DNA of 6,042 bases from JAZRWQ01 sp045541395 (GCA_045541395.1 JAZQIZ010000019.1:1-6042); one strand, 5' to 3'; counted from the stretch's first letter, positions 1-4,100 are shown. Numbers and translations: made by a program. The notes: generated from the sequence alone by a model not told the origin.

Positions 1-141
1 ACAACAGCTTCCGGGAAGTTCTCAGCAAACCACCACTTAGCTTTCAGCAAGGAGAAGGTAGGCTTAGTTTCACCGCCTGCGACAACAACCATTTCAATCT
101 TTTGGCGCATAATAGGCTCGCCGTCGTCGTTGAACTTAGGA
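1..141. repeat. Terminal redundancy of a circular molecule (left copy)
   Basis: These bases are identical to 5902-6042, with no mismatch found on reading. The minus-strand gene runs through the join without interruption. A fixed overlap of 141 bases is what a k-mer assembler leaves when it closes a circle at k=141, so this is best read as an artefact of linear display and not as a biological repeat. The true circle is then 5901 bp. Confidence 0.95.
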
Positions 142-329
142 TTGCCGTTTTTGTCCTTCAACTGATACATAATAGGCTCGCCATCAGCGGTGTAAAGCTT
201 CTTACTGGTTTTCTTAGGCTGAGCGGGGAAAGCTTCCTTCTTAAAGTCCTTCTTCTGCTGTGCGGTAGCGTTCTTTTCCATAAAGGAATGGATTTCTTCT
301 GCCGTAAGCTTCTTAAAATCAAATGCCAT
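1..329 (-). CDS. Basic 129-aa protein of unknown function, 5' part (continues across the circle join)
   Basis: This is the first 109 codons of a 129-aa protein whose remaining codons and stop lie at 5841-5901. Translation starts MAFDFKKLTAEEIHSFMEK, and the start at 329 is preceded by AAAGGG nine bases upstream. A Lys-rich segment covers residues 21-44. Two near copies of a DGEPIM segment, at about 49-54 and 69-74, lie exactly 20 residues apart. They are followed by KWWFAENFPEAVV (98-110) and a C-terminal tail ending GDLFGNW. No signal peptide or membrane segment is visible. A consensus promoter (383-411) and regular use of codons such as AAG, GGC and CCT suggest strong expression. It is divergent from the recombinase gene and convergent with the rep operon. 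I do not recognise the family. A small nucleic-acid-binding protein is possible from the charge, but this is a guess. Confidence 0.88.
   Translation of the reverse strand, partial: MAFDFKKLTAEEIHSFMEKNATAQQKKDFKKEAFPAQPKKTSKKLYTADGEPIMYQLKDKNGNPKFNDDGEPIMRQKIEMVVVAGGETKPTFSLLKAKWWFAENFPEAV
108..182 (-). repeat. Two direct 15-bp repeats 60 bp apart inside the 129-aa gene
   Basis: CATAATAGGCTCGCC occurs at 108-122 and again at 168-182 on the plus strand. On the coding (minus) strand both read as Gly-Glu-Pro-Ile-Met in the same frame, 20 codons apart. This suggests an internal duplication of a 20-residue unit in which the DGEPIM core is conserved and the rest has diverged. Confidence 0.85.
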
Positions 330-352
330 TGTTTTTCGCCCTTTCTATTTGA

Positions 353-451
353 AGTATTAGTATTTATTGCTTCAATAAGGGTATTGTAGCAGAACCTTAC
401 ACAAAAGTCAAGCAGTATTAAAACTAACCTATCAGAAAAAAGTATTAAAAC
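353..451. repeat. AGTATT repeats in the divergent promoter region (possible operator or res site)
   Basis: AGTATT occurs as a tandem pair at 353-358 and 359-364, and again at 414-419 and 441-446. The last two belong to an 11-bp direct repeat, AGTATTAAAAC (414-424 and 441-451), with a 27-bp period. These copies flank the minus-strand promoter, and the last ends just before the -35 box of the recombinase promoter. An inverted AATACT lies at 515-520. They could bind a regulator, or be part of the site where the recombinase binds next to its own gene, which is common for plasmid serine resolvases. The function is inferred. Confidence 0.5.
383..411 (-). promoter_or_regulatory. Sigma-A type promoter of the 129-aa gene
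   Basis: On the minus strand TTGACT (411-406) and TACAAT (388-383) are separated by exactly 17 bases, close to consensus at both boxes. Transcription would start near 376 and give a leader of roughly 45 bases before the ATG at 329. Confidence 0.85.
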
Positions 452-454
452 CTA

Positions 455-483
455 TTGACAACAACGCTTTTATAGGCTATAAT
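455..483 (+). promoter_or_regulatory. Consensus promoter of the serine recombinase gene
   Basis: TTGACA (455-460) and TATAAT (478-483) are both perfect consensus and separated by 17 bases. The transcript would start near 490, about 48 bases before the ATG at 538. It is arranged back to back with the minus-strand promoter at 383-411. Confidence 0.92.
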
Positions 484-537
484 AGCAGTATCAAAAGAAA
501 CGAACGATTGATTAAATACTATAAGGGAGTTGTTATT

Positions 538-1224
538 ATGTGTAAGTATGGATACGCTCGTATCAGCCAAAAGAAACAAAGTATTGAAAGACAGATTAGA
601 AATATTAAGTCTGCCTACCCGGAAGCAACGATTATTGAAGAAGCCTATACAGGAACAAGCATTGACCGCAAGGAATGGAACAAGCTATTTAAGAAGGTAA
701 AAGCGGGAGATACAATTATCTTTGACAGCGTTAGCCGAATGAGTAGAAACGCTGAGGAAGGTTTTACCGCTTACGAGGAACTTTTTACAAGAGGCGTGGA
801 ACTTGTCTTTTTGAAAGAACCGCACATTAACACCGCCACCTTTAAGACCGCTATTGAAAAAGCTATTCCTATGACCGGGACAAGCCTTGATTATATTCTT
901 GAAGGTATCAATAAGTATCTATTAGCCCTTGCGAAAGAACAAATTATTATTGCTTTCAATCAAGCTGAAAAAGAAGTTGCCGACCTTCACCAACGCACAA
1001 AAGAAGGTTTAGAAACAGCTCGCTTGAACGGCAAGCAGATTGGATTAGTTGCGGGAACTAAGCTTACTACTAAAAAAAGTATTGCTTCTAAGGAAGTAAT
1101 TTTGAAGCATAGTAAGGACTTCAACGGAACACTTGATGATAACGAGGTTATGAAGCTTACTGGACTTTCCCGGAACACTTACTACAAGTATAAGCGGGAA
1201 CTTAAAGCGGAGAAGGGGCTATAA
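538..1224 (+). CDS. Serine recombinase (resolvase/invertase family), probable multimer resolvase
   Basis: A 228-aa site-specific recombinase that cuts and rejoins DNA through a serine linkage; on a plasmid this size its likely job is to resolve multimers so copies segregate. The N-terminal catalytic domain shows YARIS with nucleophile Ser10 and Arg8, a Q19-containing segment, and DSVSRMSR (63-70), which supplies the paired active-site arginines Arg67 and Arg70. The long-helix region TKEGLETARLNGKQIG (about 154-169) is typical. A C-terminal helix-turn-helix is at about 202-222 (DDNEVMKLTGLSRNTYYKYK). About 30 extra residues (105-135) lie before the long helix compared with gamma-delta resolvase; I recall similar lengths in Firmicutes recombinases. 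The ATG at 538 is preferred over the in-frame start at 508 because AAGGGAG (523-529) lies 8 bases before it. DNA invertase activity is the alternative. Confidence 0.93.
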   Translation: MCKYGYARISQKKQSIERQIRNIKSAYPEATIIEEAYTGTSIDRKEWNKLFKKVKAGDTIIFDSVSRMSRNAEEGFTAYEELFTRGVELVFLKEPHINTATFKTAIEKAIPMTGTSLDYILEGINKYLLALAKEQIIIAFNQAEKEVADLHQRTKEGLETARLNGKQIGLVAGTKLTTKKSIASKEVILKHSKDFNGTLDDNEVMKLTGLSRNTYYKYKRELKAEKGL

Positions 1225-1229
1225 GCCCC
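1215..1229. repeat. Short GC hairpin over the recombinase stop codon
   Basis: GGGGCT (1215-1220), ATA, AGCCCC (1224-1229) forms a 6-bp stem enclosing the stop codon at 1222-1224. No T tract follows, so it is not a convincing terminator. The next gene starts 37 bases on, so the two may be co-transcribed. Confidence 0.4.
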
Positions 1230-1261
1230 GCTCCCGCCCCGCTCGTTAAAGAGGTATTGTT

Positions 1262-1579
1262 ATGGATAAGAAAGAACTACTTAAACCGGAAAACGAGAAT
1301 GTAAAGATTGCCTTTATATTTGGCGCCGTTCTGTATGATGAACTTACAGAGGAAAGAACAAAAGCTATTAGTAAGGAACAAGCGGAAGTCCTTACCGATG
1401 ATGAATTACAGCTTATCTGCTTATATACCCAAATAGAAAACATTGATTTTGAAAATGATATTATAGCTACTGATAGCATAATGAATTGTTGCGCCGTATT
1501 AGCAGATAGACACCCGCCACAGAAGCCAGCGGAAGAAAGCCTTAGAGAGTTTAAGGAAAAGTATAAAGAGTTTTTCTAA
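1262..1579 (+). CDS. Acidic 105-aa protein of unknown function
   Basis: I do not recognise this protein. It is acidic and mostly alpha-helical in appearance, with many Glu/Asp residues. A hydrophobic stretch VKIAFIFGAVLY (14-25) is too short for a convincing membrane segment. A central helical region lies at about 27-68, a Cys-Cys pair at 76-77, and a charged tail at 91-105. The start at 1262 has AAAGAGG (1248-1254) 7 bases upstream, and the frame is open and clean, so it looks like a real gene. It lies 37 bases after the recombinase with no promoter or terminator obvious between them, so it probably shares that transcript. A partner of the recombinase or a small regulator are both possible, but nothing in the sequence decides. 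Confidence 0.78.
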   Translation: MDKKELLKPENENVKIAFIFGAVLYDELTEERTKAISKEQAEVLTDDELQLICLYTQIENIDFENDIIATDSIMNCCAVLADRHPPQKPAEESLREFKEKYKEFF

Positions 1580-1587
1580 CTACCGCT

Positions 1588-1605
1588 TCCGTCAATATCC
1601 GTCAA
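1588..1605 (+). repeat. Tandem TCCGTCAA pair with 10-bp period
   Basis: TCCGTCAA is found at 1588-1595 and 1598-1605, one helical turn apart, between the 105-aa gene and the next promoter. This is small enough to be chance; a protein-binding site is possible because both copies face the same side of the helix. Confidence 0.3.
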
Positions 1606-1624
1606 GCCCCTTATGTGCCGTGAT

Positions 1625-1653
1625 TTGATTTTTCACAAAAATTTTGGTAAAAT
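1625..1653 (+). promoter_or_regulatory. Promoter of the 39-aa gene
   Basis: TTGATT (1625-1630) and TAAAAT (1648-1653) are 17 bases apart. An overlapping TATAGT at 1654-1659 could act as an alternative -10. Transcription would begin about 15-20 bases before the ATG at 1677. Confidence 0.6.
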
Positions 1654-1676
1654 TATAGTATAAGGTAGGTTTTATA

Positions 1677-1796
1677 ATGGACTTTGAAGAATTGCTTTAT
1701 TTTATCTATATGGACGAACAAGAAAAAACCGTAGCCCGGAACGAAAACCCCGCTCCGTGGGAAGATGAGCCACGCAAAAGCGGGAACGAGGTATGA
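1677..1796 (+). CDS. 39-aa small acidic protein, hypothetical
   Basis: A short open frame encodes MDFEELLYFIYMDEQEKTVA and then an Asn/Pro/Glu-rich end, finishing at a TGA at 1794-1796. The start has a purine-rich AAGGTAGG (1662-1669) 7 bases upstream, matching the spacing used by the other genes here, and a promoter lies directly before it. The first 12 residues form a hydrophobic/acidic helix and the rest looks disordered. I do not recognise it. A micro-protein, a leader peptide or a small regulator are possible. Its own promoter and good ribosome site make translation likely, but its length leaves room for doubt. Confidence 0.55.
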   Translation: MDFEELLYFIYMDEQEKTVARNENPAPWEDEPRKSGNEV

Positions 1797-1824
1797 TTTT
1801 TTATTTTTCCCGTATTATAGCCCC

Positions 1825-1842
1825 CCCTATGCGCCAGTAGGG
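1825..1842. repeat. GC-rich hairpin CCCTA-8-TAGGG
   Basis: A run of seven C leads into CCCTA (1825-1829), the loop TGCGCCAG, and TAGGG (1838-1842). It is strikingly GC-rich among AT-rich flanks and has no T tract after it. TGCGCC beside an inverted repeat loosely recalls nick regions of some mobilisation origins, so an oriT used in trans is conceivable. No relaxase gene is present, and this reading is speculative. Confidence 0.35.
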
Positions 1843-1855
1843 CAAGGACAGATAA

Positions 1856-1883
1856 TTCATACTACAATTTTTTCAAGTATAAT
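1856..1883 (+). promoter_or_regulatory. Possible promoter for the HTH-HNH operon or a short RNA
   Basis: TATAAT (1878-1883) is a perfect -10 box, but the best -35 is only TTCATA (1856-1861), with a 16-base spacer. A transcript would start near 1890, pass through the hairpin at 1921-1947 and, if not terminated, continue into the TTG-start gene at 2005. Confidence 0.45.
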
Positions 1884-1896
1884 GACGGAAAGTGTA

Positions 1897-1963
1897 TAGT
1901 AGGCTTGTATTCAAATAGTAAGACCGCCCTTTGTATAGGGGCGGTCTATTATTTTGCCTACTA
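1897..1963 (+). ncRNA. Nested hairpin: candidate attenuator or short RNA
   Basis: An outer 8-bp stem, TAGTAGGC (1897-1904) with GCCTACTA (1956-1963), encloses an inner 9-bp stem ending in a T-rich tail. With the TATAAT at 1878-1883 this would give an RNA of about 65 bases ending at the inner hairpin, or a longer readthrough RNA in which the outer stem also forms. No known RNA family is recognised. Transcriptional attenuation of the downstream operon is an inference. Confidence 0.35.
1921..1955 (+). terminator. Rho-independent terminator-like hairpin
   Basis: AGACCGCCC (1921-1929) pairs perfectly with GGGCGGTCT (1939-1947) around a 9-base loop, followed by ATTATTTT. It could end transcripts of the 105-aa and 39-aa genes, or act as an attenuator ahead of the gene at 2005, since no good promoter lies between it and that gene. 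Confidence 0.75.
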
Positions 1964-2004
1964 ACTACAAGTTCCCAAAGTAATAAAGAAAGTGAGGTAT
2001 CACA

Positions 2005-2190
2005 TTGAACGAACTATTAAGAAAAGAATGTAAGCTATTGAAAGCTTTACAAGGTATTTCCTATACTGAAATAGCGGAGTATTTGGAACTATCCCCTTCA
2101 AGCTTCTATAACTGGCTATGTAATGCCTATGATTTTGGAGAAGAACGGCAGAAGAGGCTCCAAGAGGTAATAGCCGACTTGAAGGAGTAA
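2005..2190 (+). CDS. 61-aa helix-turn-helix DNA-binding protein (Cro/Xre-like)
   Basis: This small protein consists almost entirely of one helix-turn-helix domain. The helices are at about residues 2-15, 18-28 (ISYTEIAEYLEL) and 30-40 (SPSSFYNWLCN), with a final amphipathic helix at 46-60. The pattern fits the lambda-repressor/Xre class, so a repressor or activator of this operon or of other plasmid genes is likely. The TTG start at 2005 is chosen because GTGAGG (1992-1997) lies exactly 7 bases upstream, the spacing used by the other genes. The stop is 5 bases before the next gene, whose ribosome site overlaps the end of this one, so the two are translated from one message. Its DNA target cannot be told from the sequence; the nested repeats upstream are a candidate. 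Confidence 0.8.
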   Translation: MNELLRKECKLLKALQGISYTEIAEYLELSPSSFYNWLCNAYDFGEERQKRLQEVIADLKE

Positions 2191-2195
2191 AAGCT

Positions 2196-2624
2196 ATGAG
2201 AATACAAGACCCTACCCTTGACCGCCTTGTTTTTGCCTCTTTCCGCCTCTGTATGGCAGATGATGAAGTATGGAAAGAAATAGACTATCTGCCAGTAGAG
2301 GAAGAAGCAGAGGCGGACAGCCGTTATTTTATCTCTAACTATGGAAGCGTAATAAGCCTTTGCCGAAACAACCCTATTAAATTACAGCCGTTTCTATGCG
2401 GTGGAAGTGGTAGTCAATACTATTATGTATCTATTGGAAGCAAGGATTACCGAATAAATAGGCTTGTGGCGCAAGCCTTTATTCCTAACCCGGAGAACAA
2501 GCCCTTAGTTCATCACAAAGACCATAATAAACTAAATAATCACTACTCTAATCTTGAATGGGCTACACCACAAGAAAACGCTATTGCTTATAGGGAATAT
2601 AAAGTAAGTAGTATGGAACAATGA
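2196..2624 (+). CDS. NUMOD4-HNH endonuclease (homing-endonuclease-like)
   Basis: A 142-aa protein of two recognised parts. Residues about 25-57 (VWKEIDY, then RYFISNYGSVISL) match the NUMOD4 DNA-binding module. Residues about 87-128 match the HNH_3 nuclease: RINRLVAQAFIPNP, then VHHKDHNKLNN, then SNLEWATPQEN. His107 and Asp109 begin the metal-binding motif, with Asn115 and Asn119 as the later conserved positions. Such proteins nick or cut DNA at long targets and are typical free-standing mobile endonucleases of phages and plasmids. The core motif looks intact. Start 2196 has GGAG (2184-2187) 8 bases upstream; the internal Met20 lacks a ribosome site. Its stop overlaps the next start (ATGA, 2621-2624), showing tight coupling. 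The cleavage target is not known. A role in plasmid or phage DNA processing is the alternative to selfish homing. Confidence 0.9.
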   Translation: MRIQDPTLDRLVFASFRLCMADDEVWKEIDYLPVEEEAEADSRYFISNYGSVISLCRNNPIKLQPFLCGGSGSQYYYVSIGSKDYRINRLVAQAFIPNPENKPLVHHKDHNKLNNHYSNLEWATPQENAIAYREYKVSSMEQ

Positions 2625-3232
2625 GAACTTACTACTTACAGTATGATGAAGTAGCAAGTATTAACTACTTATACTTACTTCTTCTTCACAAGATAGCCGA
2701 AGTAGATAAAACTACCCGCTTATACAATACTGTAAGATACAATAACCTTGAAGAACTTACCAATAGACTAAACGAAGAATATAATACAATCAATACAGAG
2801 AACAAGAAGCCAGTTATTAGTAAATCTACACTTTCACGAGTATTAAATAGTGATAAGTGCGGTAAATACTTCACCTATGATAAGGCTACTAAGGTAATTA
2901 CCTTACAAAACAACTTTACCAAGAGGCACACAAACGGCACAGCTAAGTTTATTACACTTACTGATAAGGAAATAAACTTTCTTCTAATAAAGAATAATGA
3001 CTTACTTACAAAGTATTACCTATTTATCAAGTATTATTGCGGTTTTAGCGGAAAGAATGAAACGGACTTCACCGCAGAGCAGTTTTTAGAAGCTTCTAAT
3101 TACTCTACAAAAGCCGGGAATTATAAGGCTTTATTATGTTCTTTCAATTCCTTACTTGTAAAAGAAGGTTTTATATCTATAAGTAAGTTTAGATACAACG
3201 GCAGAGAAAGAAACAAATACTCACTTATCTAA
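2621..3232 (+). CDS. 203-aa protein with two winged-helix-like parts, function unknown
   Basis: The start overlaps the HNH stop by 4 bases (ATGA). No ribosome site is seen, so translation probably depends on coupling. Residues about 40-98 resemble a winged helix: a helix NNLEELTNRL, a recognition-helix-like SKSTLSRVL (67-75), then two strand-like pieces YFTYD and KVITLQ. Residues about 112-200 repeat the theme: helices LTDKEINFLLI and LLTKYYLFIKYYC, a helix-turn-helix at 148-181 (FTAEQFLEASNYSTKAGNYKALL), and a wing at 184-200. Tandem winged helices are the fold of Rep_3 initiators, so a replication- or regulation-related DNA-binding protein is plausible, but I recognise no family. The gene is Asn/Lys/Tyr-rich and looks more AT-rich than the rep and recombinase genes, suggesting a separate origin. 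Its last codons lie in a perfect palindrome. Confidence 0.8.
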   Translation: MRTYYLQYDEVASINYLYLLLLHKIAEVDKTTRLYNTVRYNNLEELTNRLNEEYNTINTENKKPVISKSTLSRVLNSDKCGKYFTYDKATKVITLQNNFTKRHTNGTAKFITLTDKEINFLLIKNNDLLTKYYLFIKYYCGFSGKNETDFTAEQFLEASNYSTKAGNYKALLCSFNSLLVKEGFISISKFRYNGRERNKYSLI

Positions 3233-3250
3233 CTTGTTAGATAAGTGAGT
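3219..3250. repeat. Perfect 15-bp inverted repeat at the end of the 203-aa gene
   Basis: ACTCACTTATCTAAC (3219-3233) and GTTAGATAAGTGAGT (3236-3250) are exact complements separated by TT, and the stop codon at 3230-3232 sits inside the left arm. No T tract follows directly. It could be a 3' RNA-protecting hairpin, part of a terminator together with the small hairpin at 3256-3271, or a binding site for a symmetric dimer. Confidence 0.85.
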
Positions 3251-3255
3251 TCTAT

Positions 3256-3271
3256 AAAAGCGTAGCTTTTT
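3256..3271 (+). terminator. Weak terminator-like hairpin after the 203-aa gene
   Basis: AAAAGC (3256-3261), GTA, GCTTTT (3265-3270) and one more T form a 6-bp stem running into five T. Alone it is weak; with the strong palindrome just upstream it may end the HTH-HNH operon. Confidence 0.45.
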
Positions 3272-3308
3272 ACAGCTATTTATAAGACATAACTACTTTT
3301 TGCGGTTT

Positions 3309-3341
3309 CCAATAACTAAAAAATGGAATACCAATAACTAA
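3309..3341. repeat. Two CCAATAACTAA direct repeats, 22-bp period
   Basis: CCAATAACTAA is found at 3309-3319 and 3331-3341, two helical turns apart, just upstream of the 93-aa gene. The placement fits an operator for that gene. The 22-bp period equals that of the rep iterons, but the sequence is different. Confidence 0.55.
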
Positions 3342-3362
3342 TTTATGAAACGAGGTTTTATT

Positions 3363-3644
3363 ATGACAGTAGAAGCAAGAAGGAACTTACAATTAGGAGT
3401 TCCAGAAGATAGACGATTTCCCGCCACAGATTACACGAGTGATGGAAGCTTCTTAGATGAATACTTACTTTCCACCACGAAAGCCCGCCGGGAGATAATG
3501 GAACGATACGAGGCGCAGAAAGCCCAGGAACGGCGCAAGGCGGAAGAAGCCCAGGCGCAGAAGGATTTAGAAGCCGAAGTAGAAAAGAAGGCTTACAAGG
3601 CAGTAGAGAAGGCATTAGACGATATTTTCAAGAACTGGAAATGA
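3363..3644 (+). CDS. 93-aa charged coiled-coil protein, hypothetical
   Basis: I do not recognise this protein. Residues 1-37 are mixed (MTVEARRNLQLGVPEDRRF, then a Ser/Asp/Tyr-rich part). Residues about 40-90 form a long Ala/Glu/Lys/Arg-rich helix very likely to be a coiled coil, ending in an aromatic-basic tail DIFKNWK. The ATG at 3363 is preferred to the in-frame ATG at 3345 because GAGG (3352-3355) lies 7 bases before it, as at neighbouring genes. It sits between the HTH-HNH operon and the origin region, with a repeat pair directly upstream. The overall layout, a coiled coil with a basic aromatic C-terminus, echoes the 163-aa protein at 5305 without evident sequence identity. A DNA-binding accessory or segregation protein is a guess. 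Confidence 0.75.
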   Translation: MTVEARRNLQLGVPEDRRFPATDYTSDGSFLDEYLLSTTKARREIMERYEAQKAQERRKAEEAQAQKDLEAEVEKKAYKAVEKALDDIFKNWK

Positions 3645-3812
3645 CCCGCCACCCGCCGGCAGGTAATACCCTTTTTGTATGAGTTCAAACAAGCCAAAAT
3701 GCGGGATTGCGTTTTAAGAGGCTTAGAAGCCCCTACAAGCGCATTTCCGCCTCGTCAATGGTAAGACACCACCCGCCACCAAAAAACCGCTTAGAAGCGA
3801 TTGTAGGCGGTA
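3645..3812. other. Gene-free palindrome-rich stretch left of the origin
   Basis: No credible gene lies here; the one open frame has a TTG start, no ribosome site and a Lys/Ile-rich tail drawn from AT-rich DNA. The stretch holds two copies of ACCCGCCACC (3644-3653, 3771-3780), a 7-bp inverted repeat AAATGCG/CGCATTT (3697-3703, 3740-3746), and two palindromes sharing GCTTAGAAGC: GGCTTAGAAGCC (3720-3731) and CGCTTAGAAGCG (3788-3799). CCTACAA (3732-3738) and TTGTAGG (3801-3807) are inverted across it. It could be an accessory part of the origin, such as a priming site or a terminator of fork movement. Confidence 0.5.
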
Positions 3813-3925
3813 TAAAACAAAAAACAAATAAAAAAATATCTATATCAATCAGCAAGCCCCGCAGGGGCTACCTACCTTATAGAGTTTATGTAATAGTTTA
3901 TTTTTATTTTATTATTAAGATAGAT
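3813..3925. other. AT-rich stretch beside the iterons, candidate unwinding element
   Basis: A/T-rich runs at about 3813-3850 and 3888-3925 flank a GC hairpin, AGCCCC-GCA-GGGGCT (3855-3869). Iteron plasmids melt an AT-rich stretch next to the iterons, so this is the natural candidate. I found no good DnaA box. Confidence 0.55.
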
Positions 3926-3930
3926 AGGCT

Positions 3931-4099
3931 TTTGTGCGAGGTTTAGATAGTTCATTTACGAGGTTTTGATAGTCATTTACGAGGGATTGATAGCGTTTGT
4001 GCGAGGGATTGATAGCAACACAAGGGCTTGTGTCTATTGGATTTTGGCAGACACAAGACCTTCTCCGACCCCTAAACCCATTTACGAGGTTTTGATAGT
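3931..4099 (+). repeat. Iteron array, origin of theta replication
   Basis: Four iterons of 21-22 bp lie in direct tandem at 3931-3951, 3953-3973, 3974-3994 and 3995-4016, with GAGG starts 22, 21 and 22 bases apart. A fifth is at 4079-4099. The common pattern is a T-rich head, then CGAGG, then GATAG. Heads come in two forms, ATTTACGAGG (second, third, fifth) and TTTGTGCGAGG (first, fourth). Tails end in GATAGT or GATAGC. Rep_3 initiators bind such repeats to open the origin, and the rep gene lies just downstream. A 62-bp hairpin-bearing insert separates the fourth and fifth copies. Confidence 0.92.
4018..4057. repeat. Overlapping ACACAAG/CTTGTGT hairpins within the iteron array
   Basis: ACACAAG (4018-4024) can pair with CTTGTGT (4027-4033) over only two bases, or CTTGTGTCT (4027-4035) can pair with AGACACAAG (4049-4057) over a 13-base loop. 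The two structures exclude each other because they share the middle arm. There is no T tract. The location between iterons suggests an origin element. Confidence 0.7.
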
Positions 4100-4100
4100 T

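Larger units (their letters stand above)
1797..2004. other. Structured intergenic region before the HTH-HNH operon
   Basis: No gene is seen in these roughly 200 bases. In order they hold a T-rich run directly after the 39-aa gene (1797-1808), a GC-rich hairpin CCCTA-8-TAGGG (1825-1842), a possible promoter with TATAAT at 1878-1883, a nested two-stem structure (1897-1963) containing a terminator-like hairpin, and the ribosome site of the next gene (1992-1997). Confidence 0.6.

Noticed and set aside
1..141. Terminal repeats as transposon or phage ends
   Set aside because: They cut through the middle of a coding gene, are direct and exact, and the gene is whole once the ends are joined; circular assembly overlap explains everything.
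102..389. Plus-strand open frame of 95 codons opposite the 129-aa gene
   Set aside because: It is antisense to a gene with a consensus promoter, ribosome site and sensible protein, has no ribosome site of its own, and its Leu/Val-rich product is typical of a shadow frame.
987..1178. Minus-strand open frame inside the recombinase, and similar ones at 1246-1479, 2686-2874 and 3361-3615
   Set aside because: All are antisense to well-supported genes and show no start signals.
1580..2004. Toxin-antitoxin pair formed by the 105-aa and 39-aa genes
   Set aside because: They are about 100 bases apart with separate promoters, and neither shows a recognisable toxin or antitoxin motif.
3707..3946. Plus-strand open frame of 79 codons in the origin region
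   Set aside because: TTG start, no ribosome site, runs through palindromes, AT-rich DNA and the first iteron, with a biased Lys/Ile/Tyr composition.
3931..4016. CRISPR array
   Set aside because: The repeats are contiguous 21-22 bp units without spacers, next to a Rep_3 gene and promoter; they are iterons.
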